Shown here: in pieces, positions 1 to 19,560 of the stretch | Layout of the letters: every line of letters begins with the position of its first letter | How positions within the stretch are numbered: position 1 is the first letter of the stretch | NCBI RefSeq assembly: GCF_000003605.2 | Contig: NW_003105109.1 | Location: 26,679 to 64,740 of the forward strand | From: Saccoglossus kowalevskii | Lineage: Eukaryota > Hemichordata > Enteropneusta > Harrimaniidae | Length of the DNA stretch: 38,062 nucleotides | Direction: 5' to 3' | Translations under genes and position numbers: made by a program | Notes under the pieces: generated by a model | What the model saw: the letters and a program-made list of their open reading frames with translations, nothing else | Database searches by the model: none | Told to the model about the DNA's origin: nothing

Positions 1-743
1 GTGCATAAAACGTAAGTATTAGTGCTGGATATCTTTGAATCTGAACTGAACGATTTCGTCCAGTCAACAGAGGACACTTGGTACTTTTATTGAAATCGTT
101 TTGACTTGAATCGTAATTTAGTAACTACTGAAAAATAGCGTTTTCGATCTCTACTCGGACCGAGCTGACGCAAAACGCGAGATCCGGTTTTCATGGGAAA
201 CAAGATGGCGGCGCTCATGAAGTAAACGCCGAAGTGTGAACTCTCTCAACCGCAAGCCAGATAAGTGCGTTACGAATATAATCGATTGTTACCATTGCCT
301 TGAGTGCATATTAGCGCATGTGAATTGTTACCAGCCTCAACATTAATCATTCTATTCTGCATTGTTATACTGTTGGTGTTCGCCTTTGCTGAACATTGTA
401 CATACGTACCACTTGATATGGTAATATGTTTATGATCGACGCTAGATGTGACCTTATAACCAATATAGATATTTGTTTATTTTACGTATTTGTGATTGAA
501 GACAGCGCCCTCAGCTTCATGAAGTGCACCTGTGCAGCGCTAGCTATGTCCGTTTTCTGCTAGAATTCTTTCTTTTCGAAGGAATTGTTCTTTTTTCCCA
601 TTAATATTCCGTTCTTGTAGATTAGGGCACAGTTCTAGAAGCCGTACTTACACACAAATTGGTGATGTCACAAAATACATGACCTTCAATCGGGGTTGTT
701 TCCGTATATACAAATTGGTATATACAAATTACAATAAAGATAC
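1..743. other. unassigned flank, no gene recognised
   Basis: No open frame or splice-bounded exon that I can support. Two small things are visible: AAGATGGCGGC at 202-212, which matches the YY1 consensus and is followed by a very short ATG frame, and a direct repeat of TATATACAAATT (705-716 and 719-730) just before the TTAA that bounds the next element. Confidence 0.5.
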
Positions 744-747
744 TTAA

Positions 748-1567
748 AGGGGAGCAGATGTGTGGCTTTTGTCACTCTGTACATAAAATTTGAGATCTAT
801 GAATGAATTCTGTCGATAAAAATAACTTATATGTGCTGCGAAATGCCCTAAATATCGGGTATAAAACGGGCTGTGAAGCAGACGACAAACTTCCGCTTTT
901 CCTGGTGTCATTTCGCCTCTAGAGGGCCAGTCAGATGATGTCATCAGTGAACACTGATAATTGAACTCATTCATGCTAGTACGTTAATCCCATACAAATG
1001 CTACTATGAAAGACCTTGTTAACTGACTACTTAAAAGTTGAAACATGAAGAGGTATTGTGTTATGAATGCCATAACGATTCATGTTATGTTTATCGAAAT
1101 CCCAAATAAAAATTCACGTTGCTGGTTGCGAGAAATCGGCGAAAGAACTAACCTGAAAGTGAAGACACGTACAGCGTTCTGGCTATAGTAAACAGTGAGT
1201 GAATAAATATTGTACGAGTTAAAACTAAATGAGAAATATGCTAATATCACTTGAACCACAGTACTCATTTTGCCCAACTTCCCACTTTTTAAACGATCGC
1301 TTAATTTCCGACCTCACTGTATTTTCCAACCGGAAAACGACCACATTTTTACCGTTTTTTTCTCTCTCGCTCGCTTATTGAAAACACCGACCGCTCACCC
1401 AAACACAGGTCACCGGCACAGGAGTAGTCAAAATGTTTGGGGATATACAGCGAGTGTTAACTATTATAAATTCTGAACGGCTCTTCAAATCTATACCACT
1501 CTGTATCGTTCGCGAACAACTTCATCTGTGTCCAATACTAGAGCCGGTACAATATTGTAAACAAATG
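748..1567 (+). repeat. left arm of the long inverted repeat
   Basis: Pairs with 2343-3228. Over the terminal 230 bp I count about 14 mismatches by eye (about 94% identity). The innermost shared segment is AGCCGGTACAAT...GTAAACAAAT near 1542-1566. Compared with the right arm it lacks about 45 bp near 1540. On the minus strand it holds a 76-codon ORF (744-974). Confidence 0.8.
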
Positions 1568-2342
1568 CCATGATATCTCAGTCATATCGCTATTGTATAC
1601 ACTACTTCTTTTTATTATTCTGGTTTGCACAAACGTTGAATAGCCGTCAAAAATTCAAATATATTTATTTTTTAACTATCTATAATTATATGCGCGCAAT
1701 TTGACCCTTTGACCTAGATTTGATTGGGATGGAATATTTTATTTTAAACAATATTCTGACGTTACTTACTGCCCCTAAAATGTTTCAACACAATTGCGGT
1801 ATGACTGTCCGATTTACAAGTACATCGGGTAATATATTAATAACCATTCTCACAAATCGCTAGCTTAGGAGAGAGTAGGAAATCAAACAGCCGCAGGTCG
1901 CCCGCCTTTTATGCATAGATTATCATTTCATGACGCCGTCTAACCGCGGTGGGTACGAAAAGCTCGAACAGCAATTCACATAAATTGTCAAGACAATGAA
2001 TGAACAGAAAGGACTGGGAAATTAAAAAGCTTATATTGCAACAAAGTTAAATAAATTTGGCTGCATCAAAAGCTTGGAAACTAGTTATAATATTTTGCAA
2101 AAGACTGAGTGATCAACGACATCATTTTGGGACGCAATAGAACTTTAAGTACTTCATTGCGTAACTTACTGCGCGGCGATGCTGACATCAAGTGTGTGTT
2201 GACCGAAGTTTGACCCCCAAGTCACGCACTGAACAGGCGCCGTCGCCGGATCGTGTAAAATTGTTATTAGTTCTGACGGTGCTGTACGCAAACTTGTATA
2301 TTTTGAGGTCGTTTACTTAGTGCGCTGCTTTTCTAACTACGC
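1568..2342. other. spacer between the inverted arms
   Basis: About 775 bp with no open frame of note, no similarity to the arms, and no recognised protein motif. A transposase gene would be expected here in an autonomous relative. Confidence 0.5.
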
Positions 2343-3228
2343 AAATTTGTTTACAATGTTGTACCGGCTCTAAAAATTTCAACATTGTAATAATTACGCA
2401 AAGTCAGTTATTTAATATTGGACACAAATGAAGTTTCGTCCGCGAACGATACAATGTGGTATAGATTTGAAGAGTAGTTTGGAATTTAATAATTGTTAGT
2501 GCCCGTTGTATCCCCAAATTATATCACTCAAAACCACTATTTCGATCACTCCTGTGCAAGTGACCAGTGTTTGGGCGACCGGTCGGTGTTTTCAATGAGT
2601 CAGTGAGAGAAAAATTACAATAAAATGCGGTCGTTTTCCGGTCGGAAAATACAGTGCGGTCGGAAATTAAGCGATAAGCGGTCGATTTAAAGTGGGAAGT
2701 TGGGCGAAATGAGTACTGTAGTTCAAGTGATATTAGCGTATTTCTAATTTAGTTTTTAACTCAAACAATATTTATTTACTCACTGTTTACTATAGCTAGA
2801 GCGCTGTACGCTGTACTTTCAGGTTAGTTCTTCTGCCGATTTCTCGCAACCAACAACGTGATTTTTTTTCTGGGATTTCGAGAAACATAACATGAATCGT
2901 TATGGCATTCATACGCACAACATTTCGCCATGTTTCAACTTTTAAGTAGTCAGTTAACAAGGTCTTTCATAGTAGCATTTCTATGGGATTGACGTACTAG
3001 CATGAATGGGTTCAATTATCAGTGTTCACTGATGACATCATCTGACTGGCCCTCTAGAGGCGAAATGACGCCAGGAAAAGCGGAAGTTTGTCGTCTGCTT
3101 CACAGTCCGTTTTATACCCGATATTTAGGGCATTTCGCTGCATATACAAATTGTTTTTATCGACAGAATTCATTCATAGATCTCAAATTTCATGTACAGA
3201 GTATCAAAAGCCACACCTCTGCTCTTCT
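2343..3228 (-). repeat. right arm of the long inverted repeat
   Basis: Reverse complement of 748-1567, with an extra stretch of about 45 bp near 2372-2420. It contains a 76-codon plus-strand ORF (3002-3232) that matches the left-arm ORF at 68 of 76 residues. The right end lies directly against the TTAA at 3229-3232. Confidence 0.8.
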
Positions 3229-3232
3229 TTAA

Positions 3233-4112
3233 GGTAGAAATGCAGGTTTGGGGCACTTGGGAGTGACATTTTTGTTTTTTATTATCCAAACAGTCTTGGC
3301 TATAGACTGTTAAAATTTTGTACAATTGTGAATAGTGGAACATACTCAAAAAAACTATTTTAAAATATAGATAATGGGTGCAAACATTCTCTCTTTTGAA
3401 TGCTTAGCAAGATTTAGCAAGGCTGTACATAAATAATAAAAAAGAAACATGGTGGAAAAAAGAAATGACGGGATCTCCATATTATGCACTATATTTAACT
3501 TTTAACAAAACATTTAATACATTTAAATTTGGATCTGTTACAGCCATTTTAATTATGAGCATTACCAAACTTCTTACTGAGTGAATTGTTATGCAAATTA
3601 GCAATTATCTCAGCTCCTTTTTAGTGGACATCCCAGAACTTAAAAAAAAAATAGCTCCTAGACGCTTTGACCTTTTGTTATGAAATTTTCACAAATGATT
3701 GACAATGTGTTTATCTTCAAAACGCTGTCGGGCATTGCTTTTGGTTGAACAGTGTTACAACAATCGTACAGACAGCTAGCCTGGGTGTTAATTTATGCAT
3801 AAACTTGAAGTAGTGAAATTTGGGCTGCTGCCCTGCAAAATTGACAACTGGTAGACAGTTTTCAAGACGGCACTTTCTTCATAGTAAACAGATGTACCCA
3901 TAAACCAATTTTGACAGGAAACAAGCATGGTTTAGGAGCTAATTTTTTGTGCATATTTCAAACTACAGTGTCCATAAATAAAAAATACTAATACAATTTT
4001 AAAATTCATACAATAAGCTTTCCGAAAATATATAGTTTTGTGGACAAGAGAGGCCATCTTGGTTTCCTAATTAACTAATTAAAATACCTGTCAGGTAAAC
4101 TGCATCTCTACC
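3233..4112. mobile_element. 880-bp MITE-like element with 13-bp inverted ends and TTAA target duplication
   Basis: The sequence starts GGTAGAAATGCAG and ends with the reverse complement of GGTAGAGATGCAG (12 of 13 bases agree). TTAA lies directly outside each end (3229-3232 and 4113-4116). The interior is AT-rich with no ORF. The TTAA target and GG 5' terminus again point to a Kolobok-type non-autonomous element; piggyBac is the alternative. Its left TTAA is also the right TTAA of the long-arm element, so one element inserted exactly at the edge of the other. Confidence 0.75.
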
Positions 4113-4234
4113 TTAAGACATAACACATAAGGTGGAACAAATCACGTGACAATATAATTATAATAACGGTAATAAATCGTAGCCTAACAGTTGAACAGAA
4201 CGATCATATAGTCAGTGGGGTCACGCACTTCATT

Positions 4235-4580
4235 GCAAAATGGCCGTGTGGTTGAAACTCGGTCATGGCGTGACAGGTGAGGAAGACATCATTAAACACT
4301 CACAAAATCACAATAAATATTACGGTGTAGCAAACATGGGAAATGAAAAACCACGCAATACAAACGCCATGGGTTTGAATCCTACTAGATACACACTCAT
4401 CGGGATCGGAAACCAGCAATTGTTTTGGCTTTCCCATTCAACTCATTGGAACATTGAAGTAGTTAGCAAAATGACAACACTCAATGACCAACGTTGTGGC
4501 CTGGTACATAAGCGTGCCATCGAGATAAAACAAAATTAGCTTGAAATGGCAGTGGGTTCAAGTCCCACTCAGAGCTACCA
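4235..4580 (+). repeat. tRNA-derived SINE-like fragments (two B-box-like modules)
   Basis: At 4552-4568 there is a tRNA T-arm: GTGGG, loop TTCAAGT, CCCAC, with a perfect 5-bp stem. It is followed by an acceptor-like tail ending CTACCA at 4580. A second B-box-like motif, GGGTTTGAATCC, is at 4371-4382. Degenerate A-box-like strings (TGGCCGTGTGGTTGA at 4241, TGGCCTGGTACATAAGCG at 4497) lie upstream of each. No 5' acceptor strand pairs with the 3' tail and no D-arm folds, so this is not a working tRNA gene. A decayed tRNA-derived SINE is the best explanation. Confidence 0.35.
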
Positions 4581-4985
4581 CAATAACGTAAATCAAATAA
4601 ACTGAAATCCCTCAAACCATGACAAATAAACAAAGAACGTCACGAACAAATAATAAACCTCACGAAACCCCACCATGCAAAACTGAATGAATATATAATA
4701 AAATAACTTGCGTCTTAAACTGGACGATGTGTAATTTGTTCAACAGTTTCCAGTTCGTCACAAGAGATAAACAGAAGACCCAAGACAAGATAAGTTTTGA
4801 TAAAGTGTCGATGGCATTCCGTATATTACGAAAACAATTTTAGACAACAGACGAATATCTTCTGTGGTGTTGTGGTATTTATACGGTGTCTGCGGAAGTG
4901 TTGATTGAGGATTCAAAATCAGCAGTTAACATTTTCTGAGAAAGTTTCACAATTAAATCAAATATCCAAATATGCAGTATATTGT
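4581..4985. other. AT-rich stretch, nothing recognised
   Basis: No coding frame, repeat family or structural RNA that I can identify. It ends where the 91-bp tandem array begins. Confidence 0.4.
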
Positions 4986-4987
4986 TT

Positions 4988-5400
4988 TCATTATTTTAAC
5001 AATTTGCAATGGTGGAAGTTGATCAAACATGAGTTCTTACGCCTAAATAAGTGTCAAATATTTATCGACACGTTTATTCTCTCAATTTAACAACCTTGTA
5101 GAGGTGAAAATTAATTAAACGACAGGTATTTACTCACAAATTTATGGGCAATATTTGTCCACACATTTATTCTCTTGCAATTGTGGGAATTAGTCAAACG
5201 TGAGTTGTTTACACCAAAATAAGTTTCAAAGATTTGTCTGCACATTTATTTTCACAATTTAACAACTTGTAATGGTGGAAGTTAATTAAACGAGAGTTGT
5301 CTACACCAAAATAAGTCTCAAATATTTGTCCACACATTTATTGTCACATTGTAACCACTTGTTAATGGTGGAAATTAATTAAACATGACTTGTTTAATCA
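4988..5400 (+). repeat. degenerate tandem repeat, unit about 91 bp, about 5 copies
   Basis: A unit containing GGTGGAAGTTAATTAAAC, then a spacer with AAATAAGT.TCAAATATTTGTC.ACACATTTATT and CAATTTAACAACTT, recurs. The GGTGGAA-type landmark falls at 5011, 5102 (AGGTGAAA), 5183 (GTGGGAAT), 5274 and 5367, giving spacings of 91, 81, 91 and 93 bp. Units are diverged, so this is an old minisatellite-like array or the internal repeats of a mobile element. Confidence 0.65.
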
Positions 5401-6200
5401 GTTGACATCAATGCAACTTACCCACAGACAGTGCACAACAGAGTATCATTATTGAGCTACAATTATTAACAGGAACGTGTCTTGGCATTAGGGTTAGGGT
5501 CAGGTCAGGTATGCCCAACGCAAATGACAAACACCCAATTGGCCGGATTGGCATTGCTCTTATTAATGCAAATCAAATCCAATTCAATGAAAGCGTGAGC
5601 TCGATCGCTTGCACCACAAACTTAAATAGCTTCCTCAAGAAACCCTTACTCGTGACCCGATAAACATGACAGGTGATGATTTGACACGATTGTCCGACTT
5701 TAGCAGAAGAAACATGCAATCAACCTGGGATTTATCTTATCTTTGTGCTGAAAAATTTGTGAAAGCTCATGGCTCCCGTAATTCATGTTACAATGCAGTC
5801 AATGCGAGGTTTTTAAACCAAACAACTGTCTTTTTTATATAGCCTGAAACAAGGTGTGATCAGATGGGAGCATTCACGCTACATCACCTCTTGCAACAGG
5901 TTGTATTTAGCAAACGTGTATGTCCTAGCAGCAAACTCCGGGCCATGAATAATCCTCTGGATATGAAAAACATTTTTCCTAAAGTAGAAGAAGTTAAAGC
6001 TTATCCCGATGATTTTATTCACCAAAGGCATTCTATTTTAGCATTCTATGTACTAGCTCTTGTACGACAGATGGATTATTTGGGGAAAGACGACATAATG
6101 AAAATCAAAGAAATTACCAAACTCTTTACAGCAGTTGCCACTATCTTCACAGACTTCACAGAGATTGCGTAGACCATGCCAAGAGTGGCTTTGCTCTTGG
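5401..6200 (+). other. unidentified short ORFs (5666-5842 and 5864-6172)
   Basis: Two consecutive plus-strand frames of 58 codons (5666-5842) and 102 codons (5864-6172) have protein-like composition. The second contains KVEEVKAYPDDFIHQRHSIL and VLALVRQMDYLGKDDIMKIK. I do not recognise either. They could be remnants of a mobile-element gene or exons of an unknown gene, but there is no supporting splice structure. The 5401-5660 part has only a short TTAGGGTTAGGG string at about 5490 and nothing else of note. Confidence 0.2.
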
Positions 6201-6206
6201 TAAGTA

Positions 6207-6760
6207 AGTCTGAGAACTTATGAACAATTCAAAGACTCTTATAATTTTGAATTTGAAGCAAAGAATTTCAATGACAAAATTTCGAACTAGTAATCACAAT
6301 CTAGCAATAGAAAAAGGGAGGCATATGCAACCAAAAATACCTACTGAAAATAGAATTTGCAAACAATGTACACAGAATAAAATAGAAGATGAACTGCACT
6401 TTGTCATGATATGTCCACAATATAAAGTAATACGCCAACAAATCATTCAAGACATTACATTTCCAGAAGAAACACAGGATGATCTCCAGAAATTTAAGTT
6501 CTTGATGACTTCAAAAGATGATGTAATAATAAAAAAGATTGGCAATTATATTCATAACGCATTTCAATCAAGGAATGAAAATGCCTTTTGATATGTAACA
6601 CTTGCTTTATCCTATTAACAACTAACTTTCTTTTTGTAGTAGTTATCACAACTAATCTTTATTGCTATTAACTGATAGAAACATTGTATTTCTAAGGATG
6701 CAATAAAGTTATTATTATTATTATTATTTTATTTTTGCAATAAATAAATAAATAAATAAG
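6207..6760 (+). mobile_element. 5'-truncated non-LTR retrotransposon, 3' end of the RT-containing ORF2
   Basis: The frame at 6220-6591 (123 codons) ends in a segment characteristic of LINE polymerase C-termini: EKGRH, then ICKQC, then EDELHFVMICPQY, a zinc-knuckle-like C-x2-C...H...C arrangement after the reverse transcriptase. Just upstream, another frame (from 6210) reads LRTYEQFKDSYNFE, the expected preceding peptide, so a frameshift separates the two and the copy is dead. After the stop come a short 3'UTR, AATAAA (6702-6707), an (ATT)n run (6709-6728) and an (AAAT)n run to about 6760, which is a microsatellite-like 3' tail. The clade cannot be fixed from this fragment. Confidence 0.75.
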
Positions 6761-7285
6761 GTATCTTGAGGTATCTTCGTAATAACCTTACTATTATACA
6801 TCTTTTCCCACCAAAGATACATCATGGGAATGCAGAAATCTATAAGGTTTAGAACAGAATCAGCGAACTTCTTTGTATGGAGTCCGGTCATACCCTGGTG
6901 GCAGCCATGTTTGTTTTTATTATTAGAGGACGCTTACGCGCAAAATCACTTTATATTTGGAATTCGCATTTCCTTATATGATAGGATGAAATACCCCGCA
7001 AATACTGCAAAATTACGGCACACTGTAACTCGTGGCGTTACAGTGACAGGTGTATAATAATAAAATATAACCACATTGTATTGTTATCAATGCACCAGTC
7101 TTATTCTCAAAACAATAATATGTTGGAGAAGGCTCATATTCACACGTCAGAATTTGATGCTGGGTTACCGGCAAATTTGCATTAACAAGAAAATAAAGCA
7201 GCTATGTCTGGGCATACATATATGGTGTATGTATAAGCAAGGCTGCATATACTGCTATTTAGATACGAATTAGTTCTGTTCAAAT
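6761..7285. other. intergenic, nothing recognised
   Basis: Short frames at 6824-7057 and 7076-7273 show no family resemblance. The region lies downstream of the arylsulfatase gene's 3' end. Confidence 0.4.
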
Positions 7286-7290
7286 CACAG

Positions 7291-7296
7291 TTTATT
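7291..7296 (-). terminator. polyadenylation signal AATAAA of the arylsulfatase gene
   Basis: Plus-strand TTTATT is AATAAA on the minus strand. It lies about 52 nt past the arylsulfatase stop codon (7349-7351), so the 3'UTR would be short, with cleavage expected near 7270-7280. Confidence 0.55.
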
Positions 7297-7348
7297 GTCT
7301 TTGTATTACAGGTCTACTCTTTTGAATGCCAACTACATACGTAACACA

Positions 7349-16458
<9,110 letters not shown>

Positions 16459-16647
16459 TGTGTGATACTGATGGAATTAATAAAACACAGTCTGGTTTTG
16501 TCTTCACAGTACTGCTAGTATGCTTAGTAGATTTTGTGAGTCTTCGTGAGAAGTGAGTGCTTCACAGATCGGCTGACAACTGTTGTTATCACAACTTATG
16601 TGATTATTTACTATTGCACAGGTGCATGGCTGATAAAATAAAGATAA
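16459..16647 (-). promoter_or_regulatory. 5' flank and probable promoter/5'UTR of the arylsulfatase gene
   Basis: Directly upstream of the ATG on the minus strand. The segment is repeated at about 18032-18204, upstream of the decayed copy, including GATCGGCTGACAACTGTTG-type and TTCGTGAGAA strings, so it travelled with the duplication. No clear TATA box at a canonical distance is visible. The join to duplicated exon 3 sequence is at 16647/16648. Confidence 0.35.
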
Positions 16648-18204
16648 TTGGATCACGTGACTTTATAATGACCTGTGCTTCACTTGTAAACACGTGGCTT
16701 GAGTAATCACCCTGGTATTGTTTAGATACATCTGTTTCGTGTCGTTTTAGATCGTACCCACTCTCATGGATGTCTTTATAATAATTGTCCTGTCCAATCA
16801 GATACCCTGTATGATAACCCAAAGAAGTACTAACACTTCCTTTATTTTACACAATATTTATTTCGATTTAGATTACAAATCAATGTCTGAATTGTGTGTT
16901 ATTTTAAATTCGATTTAAAATGTGTTGGAAAAACATTCTTTTACTCAGTCAAAAGCGTTTTAGCCAATTACAATTCAATTCCATCGAATTCAGAATGCCT
17001 CATAATAAACAACACAGGACATTTCGAACCCGGACCAACGCGTCACAATTCCATAAATAGTTTGTCCAATACCTTGTACATACCAAAAGAAAAAATCAAA
17101 TACACACCGCGTCTGAAAACACAACGGAGTGTAGAAACCCAGATGCCATTTACCAACCAAATGAGTGGCATATCCAACTTCTTTAAGTTTTTCTGCCAAT
17201 GTCACTTCATCCAGTGGTAGACAATTCGGTTGGTCATTGCGAGTGTTGTAAACCGATATGAATCCATGAAATGGAATGTAAACCTCATTTTTCACCTTGA
17301 ACACTTCACCTCTCGTTTGTGCATACACATTCTAACATGGGCAGGCGAGTTTTCAATACATCGTGCATAATGTAATCTGGTGCATACAAGATACATTTTA
17401 GAAATATTTGGGAGGAAATCAGCATGTTTCAATTGCATGTAGGTTTTAGTTGTCAGAATGTCGCTGCTGTAAAATAGGTGGTATATATTTTTGTTCATTA
17501 GGAATCTGCAAGGTTATGCCAAGGCATAGAGTGGGCATACTTTATTGCAAATTTTCCCATGGCTGTGTTTTTGGTACAGCAAGGGCAACCAGATTTTTCT
17601 GTCGAGTGTTGATATTGTGTTCGATAAGCGAGTTTTCTCAGAGATAAGGTCATAAATGAAGTTAGAAAGAAGGAATCTGTGAAACCTAAATATGTATAGG
17701 ATTTTGTGTTGTTTGAAAATCGGTGCAGAAAGGCGAGATGAAATGGGAAAATTCTGGCCATCATCTTTTGTGTAGTTACAATACTTTTCAAATGTGAACA
17801 ACAGATTTCTACACCGTGTGTGTGAGGTGAGGTTTGATCAGTGTATAATAAAGAAGTAAGATAGTGTGCCTGGTGACAAAGAGCTGCAACCTTAGCAAAA
17901 TACCGAGTTGTCTCCTCAGTAACTCGTTTATTCGTGTGATTAATCCAAGTGGGGTGTTTGTCAATTTCAACGCCAACAAACGTTCAGCTTCGTTCGCGTG
18001 AATAGAGTATCTCAAGTAATGGGAAGATCATTGTGTAAAGTATGATACTGTACGAATTAATAAGTCTGTTTGTCACAGTGCTGTTGGTATGCTTAGTAAA
18101 TTGCGTGCGTCTTCGTGAGAATTGCTACTTCACAGACCGGCTGACAACTGTTGTTATCACAAACATTGTGTTAGTTGCTAATACATGGCTGGTAAAAACA
18201 AAGA
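16648..18204 (-). pseudogene. decayed tandem duplicate of the arylsulfatase 5' part (exons 1 remnant, 2 and 3)
   Basis: Duplicate of 14914-16647. Exon 3 copy at 16648-16806 (GYLIGQDNYYKDIHESGYDL) has lost its donor at the breakpoint. Exon 2 copy at 17084-17263 keeps [13 protein letters not shown] but has its acceptor AG changed to GG, an 8-bp deletion after QHS (frameshift), PTRRGF changed to QTRCVF and an extra base before its end. Exon 1 keeps only the ATG and about nine codons (MIFPLLEIL, 18031-18005). The rest, with the catalytic Cys motif, is gone and replaced by LINE sequence. No exons 4-7 follow before the intact gene's own promoter. It cannot encode an active sulfatase; a non-coding or 5'UTR contribution to the downstream gene is possible but unsupported. 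Confidence 0.88.
17488..17985 (-). mobile_element. LINE reverse-transcriptase C-terminal fragment inserted in the duplicated sulfatase exon 1/intron 1
   Basis: Minus-strand frames read in order like the end of a CR1/L2/Jockey-group polymerase: FVGVEIDKHPTWINHTN (from 17980), FVTRHTILLLYYTLIKPHL, LSAPIFKQHKIL, then GKFAIKYAHSMPWHNL and a stop at 17498-17500. These pieces lie in different frames, so several frameshifts have occurred. It is 5'-truncated. Sulfatase-duplicate sequence lies on both sides (homology to intron 1 up to about 17487, exon 1 remnant from 18005). Clade is inference. Confidence 0.72.
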
Positions 18205-19500
18205 CTATTTCTTACAAAACGCAAACACACGAATCATTATGAAGTTTATTGGGCACCAGCAGTATCTATCGTGTGCCTATATATCCCACAAAATAATTGA
18301 ACAATTAATTCAGGTCATAGTTGGTTCATTTTTGCTCTCCTTGATGGCTTTCAGCTGATTTTTAAGAAACTGAACAGTGTCACAACATGTTACTAGAATA
18401 CGTTTCGTATGGTAACTTATGGTTAAAGACTTTATTTCCTAAAATAAAAATGTGCAATAATAATTGCCATATCAATTTTATAGAATTACATTTTTACAAT
18501 GTCCGCACCTTGCATCAATCACATATTAGCATATATTTTACACTGACCGGGCGCTGCACTATTAAAGGTGAACAAAAGATTTACCTTTTTCAATAAACAA
18601 CACAGGGAATATGATAAACTCGCAACAGGTGTTGTCTGATTACGTTCATGACACGTATTTGGCATACTCACTACTACGACTGTTTGAGTAAAAGCAATAT
18701 TTCGAAAAACTTTTGGACATTTAACGCAGCGACTGAATGTCATACGTAATCAACGCAACTATATACTTACAATTCAAAATCATATTTTCTAGACATGTTA
18801 ATAATATGGACCGCAGATATAATGGTATAAAATTGCTGCCCCTCCAACTGAACACCAACAACACCGACAACAACAAAGGCCGCAATAACCACAGAGGTGC
18901 TGACCAATTGGTATTTATAAACACACAATTTTTCTAAAGAATATGCCATCGTACGACAATGATTATATTATGCCTCAAAGGAATATCGTAATTCCAAACA
19001 AAATCTCTAACCACTAAATGAAGCCTTAATTAAAATATCAATCTAGTCAAAAGTATTTTTCGTATAAACGTATTTCTACAAATTTTAGTAATACAAATTA
19101 TATTCTTCACAAGCATCCTCGAATACTACCAGTAAACTGGCTGGATCCAATTTCGCTTCAAAACTTTGCAAGTAATCATTTGTAACACTATAAAGTTGAA
19201 AACTATTTCGTATCAATATATAAAGACATTTGTTATTAGCAACGACTCAATGAAACAGAGATTTCGATTTCTTCCGAATCATGAGTATCATTTATTACCA
19301 TGCAGAATATTTTCTTTTAAAAACCATGATTTCTTTTACAAATCGATGAAGTTGTAGATAAATCATGTTGTCAAAATATTCATTATCATGCAGAAGATGC
19401 TTTTCGTACAAATCCACATCGATGGAGTTTGGAAAAATCTAGTGTTCCTGTTTGAAAATTCAATTTGTCTATTGATTTCCCTATTTTTACATGGCATTTT
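18205..19500. other. intergenic, nothing recognised
   Basis: Only short overlapping frames on both strands (18387-18949 and others) with no domain, splice context or repeat signature. Confidence 0.4.
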
Positions 19501-19560
19501 TCAAACCGTATTCGCACATGCAGTGAAAGTACAATATGCAACAAAGGGTTATTGAATGCT

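Larger units (their letters stand above)
748..3228. mobile_element. TTAA-flanked DNA element with very long terminal inverted repeats (non-autonomous, Kolobok- or piggyBac-like)
   Basis: The segment is a large imperfect palindrome. The left arm (748-1567) reappears in reverse complement at 2343-3228, around a unique spacer of about 775 bp (1568-2342). Both outer ends abut TTAA (744-747 and 3229-3232). Reading inward, they begin AGGGGAGCAGATGTG on the left and AGAAGAGCAGAGGTG on the right. TTAA duplications are typical of piggyBac and Kolobok; the purine-purine 5' terminus (AG) fits Kolobok better than piggyBac, whose ends usually start CC. No transposase is visible in arms or spacer, so it would need an enzyme in trans. 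Each arm carries the same 76-codon ORF, probably incidental. Superfamily assignment is inference; the palindrome and TTAA ends are seen directly. Confidence 0.7.

Noticed and set aside
4240-4539. 99-codon plus-strand ORF
   Set aside because: Overlaps the tRNA-like repeat fragments and has no domain; better explained as a chance frame in a SINE-like relic.
5488-5505. TTAGGGTTAGGG telomere-like string
   Set aside because: Less than two and a half units, surrounded by unrelated sequence; chance or trivial.
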